Origin: Pyrinomonadaceae bacterium | GTDB lineage: Bacteria > Acidobacteriota > Blastocatellia > Pyrinomonadales > Pyrinomonadaceae | Assembly: GCA_013695245.1 (NCBI GenBank) | Contig: JACDAW010000282.1 | Location: forward strand, 1-5,606 | DNA length: 5,606 nucleotides | Direction: 5' to 3' | In this document: piece after piece, positions 1 to 5,606 of the stretch | Layout of the letters: the number at the start of each line of letters is the position of its first letter | How positions within the stretch are numbered: the stretch's first letter is position 1 | Notes under the pieces: model-generated | The model's input: the letters and a program-made list of their open reading frames with translations, nothing else | Database searches by the model: none | What the model was told of the DNA's origin: nothing | Translations under genes and position numbers: made by a program

Positions 1-846
1 GGGAAAGCCATCAAGCGAACGTGTGGTTTGCAAATGCAACAGTGCTTCGTGAATGTCTATTCCGTTTGGATTATAAATGCCGCCGCGAATATCCGAGAGG
101 GCGACCACTTTATAACCTGCTTCATGCAAAAGCCGCGCGCCGATGCCGCCAACGTTGCCCGCTCCCTGCACGACGACACGCGTTGCGGGCGGCGTCATCT
201 TGAATCTTTTGATTGCTTCGTTAATCACGAACAAAAGGCCGCGCCCTGTGGCTTCGCGCCTTCCCGCAGAGCCGCCAAGGTCAATCGGCTTGCCTGTTAC
301 CACAGCAGTCACAGTGTGGCGCGCGTGCATCGAATAAGTATCCATGATCCACGCCATCGTTTGCTCGTTGGTGTTCATATCGGGCGCGGGAACATCCTTT
401 TCCGGCCCGATGAAGTCGAGCAACTCTGAGGCATAGCGACGCGTTAGACGCTCCAATTCGCCGAGCGACATTTGCGACGGGTCACAAATCACGCCGCCCT
501 TTGCGCCGCCGAACGGCACATTGACGACTGCACATTTCCACGTCATCCATGCCGCGAGCGCTTTGACTTCATCAATCGTCACGTCGGGCGAATAACGTAT
601 GCCGCCCTTGGCTGGCCCGCGCGCGAAATTGTGCTGCACGCGATAGCCTTCAAACACCTCCATCCGCCCCGAATCCATGCGCACGGGAATGTAAACTTTA
701 AGCTCACGGTTTGGCACGCGCATCACGGCATAGAGATCAGGATCGAGATCGAGCAACTGCGCCGCCCGATCAAAGCGCGCCATCATTGATTCAAACGGGT
801 TCTCTTCCTTGATCTCCCGCGCGTCGTCCACCATCGGATTAGCCAT
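1..846 (-). CDS. gdhA: Glutamate dehydrogenase (Glu/Leu/Phe/Val dehydrogenase family), 3' end beyond the window
   Basis: This enzyme reversibly converts glutamate to 2-oxoglutarate and ammonia with NAD(P), in the cytoplasm, linking nitrogen and carbon metabolism. Reading from the ATG at 846 gives 282 open codons to the window edge; the family is usually about 410-450 residues, so roughly a third is missing. The N-terminal substrate domain shows GYRVQHNFARGPAKGGIRY at about 67-85, PFGGAKGG at 111-118 and PAPD at 153-156. Lys80, Lys104, Lys116 and Asp156 match Lys89, Lys113, Lys125 and Asp165 of the Clostridium symbiosum enzyme with a constant offset of nine, so the catalytic set is complete. 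The Rossmann part begins with GAGNVG at 228-233. The ATG is supported by GGAGA six bases upstream. Coenzyme preference (NAD or NADP) cannot be settled here. It lies 59 bases downstream of larE on the same strand, possibly co-transcribed. The family call is firm; glutamate rather than another amino acid rests on the motif block. Confidence 0.95.
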   Translation of the reverse strand, partial: MANPMVDDAREIKEENPFESMMARFDRAAQLLDLDPDLYAVMRVPNRELKVYIPVRMDSGRMEVFEGYRVQHNFARGPAKGGIRYSPDVTIDEVKALAAWMTWKCAVVNVPFGGAKGGVICDPSQMSLGELERLTRRYASELLDFIGPEKDVPAPDMNTNEQTMAWIMDTYSMHARHTVTAVVTGKPIDLGGSAGRREATGRGLLFVINEAIKRFKMTPPATRVVVQGAGNVGGIGARLLHEAGYKVVALSDIRGGIYNPNGIDIHEALLHLQTTRSLDGFP

Positions 847-852
847 AAGTCA

Positions 853-857
853 TCTCC
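853..857 (-). promoter_or_regulatory. Ribosome binding site of the glutamate dehydrogenase gene
   Basis: The minus strand reads GGAGA, six bases before the ATG at 846. This supports that start codon over any downstream one. Confidence 0.7.
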
Positions 858-866
858 AGAAACGAA

Positions 867-938
867 GTCAGGAGTCAGAAGTCAGAATGTAAAAACAAAT
901 TGCTTTTATTCTCTCTCCTGACTCCTGACTTCTGTCTC
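867..938. repeat. Inverted arrays of a 7-base repeat (GTCAGGA/GTCAGAA)
   Basis: The plus strand at 867-887 reads three tandem heptamers: GTCAGGA, GTCAGAA, GTCAGAA. The minus strand over about 909-936 reads the same family: GACAGAA, GTCAGGA, GTCAGGA, then a diverged GAGAGAA. The two arrays face each other, so bases 867-880 can pair with 916-929 at 13 of 14 positions, leaving a 35-base AT-rich loop. The larE stop codon (906-908) lies in that loop, and the right-hand array is translated as the end of LarE. No U-tract follows the hairpin in the direction of transcription, so it is not a standard terminator. Similar heptamer repeats are known between genes of cyanobacteria; their role here is unknown. 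It may stabilise or process the larE-gdhA transcript, or be a neutral repeat. Confidence 0.8.
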
Positions 939-1943
939 CCTATTTTTCAAAATCTCATTCATCGCGCCCGTGCGATAGCCGTGCAAGTCAAGCGTGACGT
1001 AGCGAAAGCCGAGCGAGCGAAAACGATGCGCGAGTTCGTCCGTCACTTCGCGGTCGAGCGCATTGTTCAGTTCATCCGGCGCGATCTCCAGACGCACCAG
1101 TTCGTCGTGATGCCGCACGCGAAATTCGCGGAACCCTAGCGCGCGCATAATCTCTTCGCCCTGCTCGACCGTGCGCAATCGCTCGATAGTGACCGGAGTG
1201 CCATAAGCGATGCGCGACGAAAGGCACGGGCTTGAGGGCTTGTCCCACGTTGGCAGTCCGTGACGAAGACTCATCTCGCGCACTTCTCTTTTGCTCATCT
1301 CAACTTCCACGAGCGGGCTGCGCACGCCGTGCTCCGCCGCGGCGCGTCGGCCGGGACGATGGTCGCCGAGATCATCTGTGGTCGAGCCGTCAATTATAAA
1401 ATTTATGTTTCGACTTTGCGCGAGTAGGGCGAGTTTGGCGTAAAGCTCGTCTTTACAAAAATAGCAACGGTTCGGCGCATTAACCTGATAACGCGGATCG
1501 CTTACTTCCTCGGTGCGAATGATTTCATGATGAAAACCAAAGCGGGCGGACAAAGCTTCGCTCTCCGCGCGTTCGCGCGCCGCCAAACTCGGTGATTCGC
1601 CCGTCACACACAAAGCCTCTGCGCTCAACTCCTGTGTCGCTATGAGAGCAACGTAAGAACTATCAACGCCGCCGGAGAAGGCGACAAGCGCCGATCCCAT
1701 TTCGCGTAGCACGCGGCGCAACTCGTGCTCCTTCCGCAACGCCTGCGCAGAAACGTCAGCGTGTTCGTCGGCAACGGCGACGGTCGGAGGTAAAGTCTCT
1801 TCAAGCAATGGAGCGTTCACAAGTTTTACGGCGGCGCTTTTGTGATCAACCGGCGCGCATCTCAAGCGTAAGCTTCTTAATCGTATCGGGATAAAATTAT
1901 GTTTCGTTGAAGCCAGCGCGTATGTTATCCCAGCCTCCGTCAC
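906..1943 (-). CDS. larE: LarE, ATP-dependent sulfur transferase for nickel-pincer nucleotide synthesis
   Basis: LarE adenylates the carboxylates of the pyridinium dicarboxylate mononucleotide made by LarB and replaces them with thiocarboxylates; LarC then inserts nickel to give the cofactor of lactate racemase LarA and relatives. It is cytoplasmic. The PP-loop SGGVDS is at residues 90-95, NRCYFCK at 158-164, DGSTTDD at 185-191, PSSPCLSSR at 236-244, and the family end FRYVTLDLHGYRTGAMNE at 313-330. Cys240 matches the catalytic Cys176 of the L. plantarum enzyme, and Cys160/Cys163 complete the three-cysteine set of [4Fe-4S] LarE proteins. The coordinates use the longest reading frame, from a GTG with a weak GAGG upstream. 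The PP-loop normally lies 15-30 residues from the N-terminus, so about 68-74 residues may be untranslated. TTG at 1739, or TTG at 1721 behind AAGGAG (1728-1733), are credible starts giving 277 or 271 residues. The last 12 residues come from a DNA repeat. No larA, larB or larC is in the window. Confidence 0.9.
   Translation of the reverse strand: MTEAGITYALASTKHNFIPIRLRSLRLRCAPVDHKSAAVKLVNAPLLEETLPPTVAVADEHADVSAQALRKEHELRRVLREMGSALVAFSGGVDSSYVALIATQELSAEALCVTGESPSLAARERAESEALSARFGFHHEIIRTEEVSDPRYQVNAPNRCYFCKDELYAKLALLAQSRNINFIIDGSTTDDLGDHRPGRRAAAEHGVRSPLVEVEMSKREVREMSLRHGLPTWDKPSSPCLSSRIAYGTPVTIERLRTVEQGEEIMRALGFREFRVRHHDELVRLEIAPDELNNALDREVTDELAHRFRSLGFRYVTLDLHGYRTGAMNEILKNRETEVRSQERE
1728..1733 (-). 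promoter_or_regulatory. Possible ribosome binding site for a shorter larE start
   Basis: The minus strand reads AAGGAG, six bases before an in-frame TTG at 1721. It is the best Shine-Dalgarno match near the 5' part of larE and would place the PP-loop at residue 16. Against it, the helix just upstream (QALRKEHELRRVLREMG) looks like the usual LarE N-terminal helix and would be cut, so it may be a chance match to Lys-Glu codons. Confidence 0.4.
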
Positions 1944-1990
1944 GGCGCAACCCTCTTATCCAACTTATCCCTAACGCACTAGCGAGCGCG

Positions 1991-2019
1991 TGGACGCCGC
2001 AAAAAGCGCGTGCTATGAT
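1991..2019 (+). promoter_or_regulatory. Sigma-70-type promoter for the TPR/secreted-protein operon
   Basis: A -10 box TATGAT (2014-2019) carries an extended TGC just before it (2011-2013). Seventeen bases upstream is TGGACG (1991-1996), four of six matches to TTGACA. Transcription would start near 2026 and leave an untranslated leader of about 70 bases before the ATG at 2095. The position in the divergent gap between larE and the TPR gene fits. I found no convincing operator here, nor a clear matching promoter for larE on the other strand. Confidence 0.55.
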
Positions 2020-2094
2020 TTGATTTTAAGGTTGCGGCTTCTTTCATTCGTCGTTAAAAGCCGGAGCCTTCTTTCCGCAGTATCAAGGTATTAC

Positions 2095-3588
2095 ATGCTG
2101 AGGCGTTTTCACACCCGCACCTTCTGCTTAGCTTTCGCTTTGTTGCTCGTGTTGTGTGCAACAGCAACCCGCGCGATGGCACAGAGCGCGACGACGAGCA
2201 GCAACGGCGACGATGAAGAAGCCGCCACAAAACTCTTCGAGCGCGGGCAAGACGCACACGCGCGCGGGCAACTCGCCGAAGCACTCAAACTTTACGAAGA
2301 AGCCATTAAACTCACTCCCGAATTTCCCGAAGCCGAATATCAACGCGGCGCGGTTTTAGTTTCACTTAACAGATACGACGAAGCCGAGCGCGCCTACCGC
2401 CGCGCCATCGAACTTCGCGCGGATTGGGCGTTGCCGCACGCCGCCTTGAGCGCGTTGCTCTTCCGCACGCTCAACAGTCGTCAGAACGATGGTGTCGTCC
2501 GTTTCACTGAAGCGGAAATTTTATCGCAACGCGCGCTCGAACTCGATCCGACAAACTACACAGCCCTGACGATCTTGGCTGATCTGCGCTCTCTTAAGGG
2601 GAAGCAGCGCGAAGCGTTAGAGCTTTTGCGGCGCGCGACCGCCAACAGCCGCGCTTCGGCTTCAGTGTGGGCGGCGCGCGCGAAAGCCGAGCGCTTATCC
2701 GGCGATACAACGGCCGCGGCCATGAGCCTCGAACGTGCCCACAGCCTTGAACCGCAAAACTTGCTTGCACAACTTGAGCGCGCTGAGCTTCGCCTTGCCG
2801 CCAATGACCGCGAAGGAGCGGCGGAAGCGGCGCGAACGGCAGAGCAAATTTCATCCGTAGCCCCATCAGCGGAATTTGGCGGCAAGGATTTGCTGAACTA
2901 TTTATTTAACTTCTATTGGCGCGTGGGGAAGAAGGAAGACGCGCTGCGCATTTTCGACAGGTTTGACGAAGCAACGAAGAATTCGCCGGAGATGATCTTG
3001 GCTCGTAGCGAACTCACCGGCACAGTTGACGCGAACGTCATTCGCACTCTGGAGCAACTCAGTAAACGCAATCCGCCGAACGCTTCAATCTTTTCGCGGC
3101 TCGGCGCGGCTTATCGCACAACCGATCCCGCGCGCTCATTAGATTACTACCGTCGCGCCGCCGAACTCGAACCCGCAAACGTTGATTACGCCACCGGCTA
3201 TGCGTCCGCGCTCGTCCAAGCGCGTCGTTTCCCCGAAGCGGTTGTCGTCCTGCGTCGCATCCTCGCCGTCGCGCCTGATACTTACGCAGCGCACGCCAAC
3301 CTCGCCGCCGCGCTCGACGAATTAAAAAGTTACGCGGAGGCGATTGTCGAGTATAATTGGCTCACACGTGCGCGCCCCGAATTAGCGATTACTTATTACT
3401 TCATCGGGCGCGATCACGATCTACTTGAAGAATACCGCGAGGCGCTCGCCGCTTATGAAACGTTTTTGCAACACGCCGACAAAGGCGTCAATGCTTTGGA
3501 GATCGACAAAGTGAATCTGCGACTGCCGATCTTGCGCGATCAGATCAAACGCGGGCGGGGGCGCAAGCCGCGCGGCGCGAAACCTTAA
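2095..3588 (+). CDS. Exported tetratricopeptide-repeat (TPR) protein
   Basis: A 497-residue helical-repeat protein, probably a periplasmic or envelope scaffold that binds other proteins. The frame is open back to a GTG at 1990, but the ATG at 2095 is preferred: AAGG lies six bases upstream (2085-2088) and translation begins directly with a signal peptide. That peptide has a basic start (RRFHTR), a hydrophobic core at about 10-25 and likely cleavage at AMA-Q (29/30). TPR units are clearest at 43-76 and 77-110. Weaker ones, with an insertion near 127-140, run through 141-250. An irregular linker covers about 255-330, then four more repeats lie at about 330-461. The end (VNALEIDKVNLRLPILRDQIKRG, about 465-487, then a basic tail) resembles acidobacterial TPR proteins I recall. 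No catalytic domain is seen. Two more exported proteins follow on the same strand, so a joint envelope function is inferred; the partner is unknown. Confidence 0.88.
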   Translation: MLRRFHTRTFCLAFALLLVLCATATRAMAQSATTSSNGDDEEAATKLFERGQDAHARGQLAEALKLYEEAIKLTPEFPEAEYQRGAVLVSLNRYDEAERAYRRAIELRADWALPHAALSALLFRTLNSRQNDGVVRFTEAEILSQRALELDPTNYTALTILADLRSLKGKQREALELLRRATANSRASASVWAARAKAERLSGDTTAAAMSLERAHSLEPQNLLAQLERAELRLAANDREGAAEAARTAEQISSVAPSAEFGGKDLLNYLFNFYWRVGKKEDALRIFDRFDEATKNSPEMILARSELTGTVDANVIRTLEQLSKRNPPNASIFSRLGAAYRTTDPARSLDYYRRAAELEPANVDYATGYASALVQARRFPEAVVVLRRILAVAPDTYAAHANLAAALDELKSYAEAIVEYNWLTRARPELAITYYFIGRDHDLLEEYREALAAYETFLQHADKGVNALEIDKVNLRLPILRDQIKRGRGRKPRGAKP

Positions 3589-3638
3589 CCGGGGTTCGAG
3601 GTGAACGAGAGATAAACGCTTAAACATCACAGCACGCG

Positions 3639-3645
3639 AAGGAGG
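3639..3645 (+). promoter_or_regulatory. Strong ribosome binding site that fixes a TTG start
   Basis: AAGGAGG lies eight bases before TTG at 3654. The near-perfect Shine-Dalgarno, followed at once by a signal peptide, is what decides the TTG start of the 212-residue secreted protein. It also shows efficient independent initiation 65 bases after the TPR gene stop. Confidence 0.8.
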
Positions 3646-3653
3646 GCACGAAG

Positions 3654-4292
3654 TTGAAATTACAGTTTTCCTGTCTCATACATTTTTCGCCGACCATAAC
3701 CGGCGCGCTCCTTTGCGCTTTTCTCTTCCTTGCGTGCGGCGCAGGAGTCGCGCAGGCGCAACAAGTCGTTGTTGACTTGGCCACTGCGCCGCCCCCTCTG
3801 CGTTTCATTCCGAACGAAGATCAAACGCAACTCAACGTCGCCCGCGACGGAAAGGCGCGCACGCGCCTGAGCCTCGAACTCTGCGAAGCGCGTCTCTTGC
3901 AGGCAGAGAAGTTTACGGGCGAAAAAAAGTTTGAGCGCGCGGCGACCGAACTCGGCATCTATCAAGCTTTAGTCGAAGACAGTTTCCGCTACTTAAACTC
4001 TGAAAGCACGGGGAGCAATAAATTCCGCGACCTTTTCAGACGTCTCGAACAAACTTTGCGCTTACAAGATGCGCGAATACAGGCGATGCGCCGTCTCACG
4101 CCCGCCATCTTTGGAGTTAACTTGCAAGCCACCTCGGAAGCCTTGCGGCGCGTGCGCACAAACGCCCTCAACGCCTTCTTCGGCGAAGGCACAGTCAACG
4201 ACTCGCTCGGCGCGCCTGAGGATTTAACCAATACGGATTCACATCATTCGCCAGCCAAGCCTTCACCCGATCAGTCGCCTAAAGACCAATGA
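3654..4292 (+). CDS. Secreted helical protein of unknown function (212 aa)
   Basis: I do not recognise a named family. The start is TTG, decided by AAGGAGG eight bases upstream. A signal peptide covers residues 1-35 (hydrophobic core about 14-32, likely cleavage at AQA-Q). FLAC at 25-28 is a poor lipobox, so a soluble periplasmic product is more likely than a lipoprotein. The mature part is mostly predicted helix rich in Arg, Glu, Leu and Ala; the most characteristic stretch, about residues 62-100, includes LSLELCEARLLQAEKF, then GIYQALVEDSFRYL. A second helical segment at about 120-180 is Arg-rich, and the last 20 residues are a disordered tail rich in Ser, Pro, Asp and Lys. The stop overlaps the next ATG by four bases (ATGA), so the two are probably translationally coupled. 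Similar proteins occur, as I recall, in Acidobacteria next to the same kind of neighbour. Coding status is firm; function is open. Confidence 0.83.
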   Translation: MKLQFSCLIHFSPTITGALLCAFLFLACGAGVAQAQQVVVDLATAPPPLRFIPNEDQTQLNVARDGKARTRLSLELCEARLLQAEKFTGEKKFERAATELGIYQALVEDSFRYLNSESTGSNKFRDLFRRLEQTLRLQDARIQAMRRLTPAIFGVNLQATSEALRRVRTNALNAFFGEGTVNDSLGAPEDLTNTDSHHSPAKPSPDQSPKDQ

Positions 4293-4849
4293 GTTTAAAA
4301 CGTTTTCGCACTTCAAGATTTTTTTGTTTCATCCTCTTGCTCGCCGCACTGCTGCCGCTTGGCTTAATTCAGTCTAGCTTCGTGCAAGTTAGCGCGCAGC
4401 AGCGCGATTTCCTGACGGATAAGGAAGCCGACCGCGTGCGTGAGGCGCAAGAGATTGACCGCCGCGTGCTCGTCTTTATTAAAATCATTGAGCGACGAGT
4501 TTCCGCCATCACCGATCCTTCAGCCGCCAATTCAAAACAGGCGCTGAAGGATGCCGAAACTTGGGGCGCGCTACGCACCGGCACGCGCGCCGAAATGCTC
4601 AGCGACATCGCCAGAACGCTCGACGCCGCGATCACCAACATTGACGAAGCCGCAACCCGCGCCCCGCAAAATCCGCTTGCGGTAAAAGCCTTGCGCAAAC
4701 TCGCCGAGGCCTCAACTCAACTTCTTTCCACGCTGACCACGATGCGCCCCGCAACCACTGACGAAACGGCGCGCGAAGCGCTCGAACAAGCTCTCGATAA
4801 CGCCCGCACGATTATTCAAGCCGCAAGTTCTCTCCCCGCCGCTAAATAA
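4289..4849 (+). CDS. Secreted alpha-helical protein of unknown function (186 aa)
   Basis: The ATG overlaps the preceding TGA (ATGA) and has no good Shine-Dalgarno, which points to translational coupling with the 212-residue gene. A signal peptide covers residues 1-36: basic start LKRFRTSR, hydrophobic core about 11-27, likely cleavage at VSA-Q. The mature protein starts with a conserved-looking motif, RDFLTDKEADRVREAQ at 39-54, followed by an Arg-rich helix. I recall this DFLT...REAQ opening from hypothetical secreted proteins of Acidobacteria. The rest is Ala/Arg/Thr/Leu-rich helix, with long amphipathic stretches at about 90-135 and 150-180, and no cysteine in the mature part. It resembles a small helical bundle. 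No enzyme motif is visible. The paired layout suggests that the two secreted proteins form a complex or serve one process; that is inference. Confidence 0.82.
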   Translation: MSLKRFRTSRFFCFILLLAALLPLGLIQSSFVQVSAQQRDFLTDKEADRVREAQEIDRRVLVFIKIIERRVSAITDPSAANSKQALKDAETWGALRTGTRAEMLSDIARTLDAAITNIDEAATRAPQNPLAVKALRKLAEASTQLLSTLTTMRPATTDETAREALEQALDNARTIIQAASSLPAAK

Positions 4850-4853
4850 ATAG

Positions 4854-4901
4854 CTTACGCAAAGAACAGATCGTGAACCCGAAGCTCAGGTTTAGCGTAA
4901 G
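4854..4901 (+). other. Imperfect inverted repeat after the secreted-protein operon
   Basis: CTTACGC (4854-4860) is matched by GCGTAAG (4895-4901). Inside lies a smaller stem, GAACC (4875-4879) with GGTTT (4889-4893, one G-U pair). It starts five bases after the stop of the 186-residue gene, so it may end or protect that transcript. It lacks a U-tract and has a 14-base bulge on one side, so a standard terminator is doubtful. The bases just after it, TATTAT (4903-4908), could be a -10 box for the next gene, but no -35 box sits at a proper distance. Confidence 0.4.
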
Positions 4902-4956
4902 ATATTATTGTGCGCAGAGACTTCGCTTTGAAGGCTGAAAGGATTCTTACTTAAAG

Positions 4957-5535
4957 ATGGACAACAGGTACTACCCCGGCGTGGAAGCGGACGTGCAAGC
5001 GTTGACCGCAGAGTTGCGCGAACTTTTCGACGCGGATTCTTACCAAGTGCAAACGATGCAGGTTGCCTCAACGGCCGTTTTGCAAGCGCGCAAGACGGGC
5101 ACGCTGCGCGAGTTGACCGGACTCTCAACCGCCTTGACGATCAAAGTGACGCCGGAGCACGGCGGCACTCGCGTCGAGATCGGAATGCAGAAATGGTTTG
5201 ACAAAGCTGCGGTGGCGGCCGTCGCTGTGTTTCTCTCATCCGGCTTGCTGCTCGCCCTGCCCGCGCTCGGCGCTTACTGGCAATATAAAGTAACGGAAAG
5301 CGCATGGAAAATAATCGAAGATCACATCGCGCGCAAAGCTGGCGGATATGTTCCTCCCTTACCCGGTCGTTGCGGTACGTGCGGCGCGACCAACACCTCC
5401 GGCGCAGACTTCTGCGCGACCTGCGGCGCAAGTTTGCGCCCCGCTTCAGCTTGCGAATCCTGCGGCGCGCCACAACGCGACCCCACCGCTCGCTTCTGCA
5501 ATCGCTGTGGCAAACCGCTTACTTACAGCGCATAA
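4957..5535 (+). CDS. Membrane protein with C-terminal double zinc ribbon
   Basis: This 192-residue protein has three parts. Residues 1-83 form a soluble domain with the pattern FDADSYQVQ, LQARKTGTLRELTGL, ALTIKV and RVEIGMQKWFDKA, a layout I recall from uncharacterised zinc-ribbon membrane proteins. Residues 84-110 are hydrophobic (one long segment or a tight hairpin with LPALG in the middle). After a linker of about 28 residues come two zinc ribbons: Cys139/142/153/156 and Cys166/169/181/184, each CxxCG...CxxCG. All eight cysteines are present, so zinc binding is very likely. There is no signal peptide, and the ribbons are probably cytosolic. The ATG has only a distant AAAGGA (4938-4943, 13 bases away), so translation may be weak; no better in-frame start is seen. 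It shares the strand of the upstream operon but is set apart by 107 bases with an inverted repeat. Its role is unknown; double zinc ribbons often bind protein or nucleic acid. Confidence 0.85.
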   Translation: MDNRYYPGVEADVQALTAELRELFDADSYQVQTMQVASTAVLQARKTGTLRELTGLSTALTIKVTPEHGGTRVEIGMQKWFDKAAVAAVAVFLSSGLLLALPALGAYWQYKVTESAWKIIEDHIARKAGGYVPPLPGRCGTCGATNTSGADFCATCGASLRPASACESCGAPQRDPTARFCNRCGKPLTYSA

Positions 5536-5606
5536 GCACCGTAAAAGATGCGTGCAAACTTAATGCATTCTATTTACCTGAGGCTCTAGAGTAGCAAAGC
5601 TGATCT
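5536..5606. other. Right-end non-coding stretch, nothing recognised
   Basis: The 71 bases after the zinc-ribbon gene contain no convincing start, hairpin with U-tract or promoter. The 8-base palindrome CTCTAGAG (5584-5591) is too short to interpret. Confidence 0.5.

Noticed and set aside
28..429. Open plus-strand frame of 133 codons at the left edge
   Set aside because: It lies opposite the glutamate dehydrogenase gene, whose minus-strand translation has a full set of family motifs. The plus-strand product has no recognisable features.
867..938. CRISPR array
   Set aside because: The repeats are only seven bases, contiguous without spacers, and present in both orientations.
1990..2094. GTG at 1990 as the start of the TPR protein
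   Set aside because: It would add 35 residues before a normal signal peptide and would lie upstream of the predicted promoter -10 box. The ATG at 2095 has a well-placed AAGG.
2556..2885. Minus-strand frames opposite the TPR gene (also 2594-2866 and 2054-2284)
   Set aside because: They are Arg/Ser/Ala-rich products of GC-rich complementary codons, without start signals or domains, opposite a clear TPR protein.
3577..3600. Possible terminator hairpin at the end of the TPR gene (CGAAACC against GGTTCG)
   Set aside because: The stem is short with a bulge, overlaps the stop codon and has no U-tract. Transcription probably continues into the next gene.
3726..3740. Lipobox-like FLAC in the 212-residue secreted protein
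   Set aside because: Phe at -3 and Leu at -2 are poor for signal peptidase II, while AQA-Q seven residues later is a good ordinary cleavage site.
5304..5594. Plus-strand frame overlapping the zinc-ribbon gene
   Set aside because: It is an out-of-frame Arg-rich product. The frame with eight ordered cysteines is clearly the real one.

Overview
The window holds six protein-coding genes and no RNA gene, insertion sequence or CRISPR array that I can see. The sequence is moderately GC-rich, with abundant GCGC/CGCG words. The organism is probably an acidobacterium of the Blastocatellia type. That guess rests on the secreted TPR protein with its characteristic C-terminal end, the two small secreted helical proteins beside it, and short heptamer repeats between genes. 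It is recall-based family resemblance, not a database result.

Left part, minus strand (1-1943): a glutamate dehydrogenase gene cut by the left edge of the window (282 N-terminal codons present), and just upstream of it larE, encoding the PP-loop ATPase that sulfurates the nickel-pincer nucleotide precursor. The two genes run in the same direction and are separated by 59 bases. An inverted array of 7-base repeats (GTCAGGA/GTCAGAA) fills that gap and runs into the 3' end of larE, where it encodes the last residues of the protein. The LarE has three cysteines (CxxC plus one) where the Lactobacillus plantarum enzyme has one, which points to the [4Fe-4S] type.

Centre, plus strand (about 1944-4849): a divergent intergenic region carries a good extended -10 promoter (1991-2019). 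It is followed by three genes for exported proteins: a 497-residue TPR protein, a 212-residue helical protein started at TTG behind a strong Shine-Dalgarno, and a 186-residue helical protein whose ATG overlaps the preceding stop (ATGA). The three look like one operon making periplasmic or cell-envelope proteins that may act together. Their function is unknown.

Right part, plus strand (4850-5606): an imperfect inverted repeat follows the trio. Then comes a 192-residue membrane protein with an N-terminal conserved domain, a hydrophobic segment and two C-terminal four-cysteine zinc ribbons. The last 71 bases hold nothing recognisable.

Most of the window looks like ordinary chromosome. The points most worth a second look are the repeat-derived tail of LarE, the three-cysteine LarE, and the uncharacterised secreted trio.
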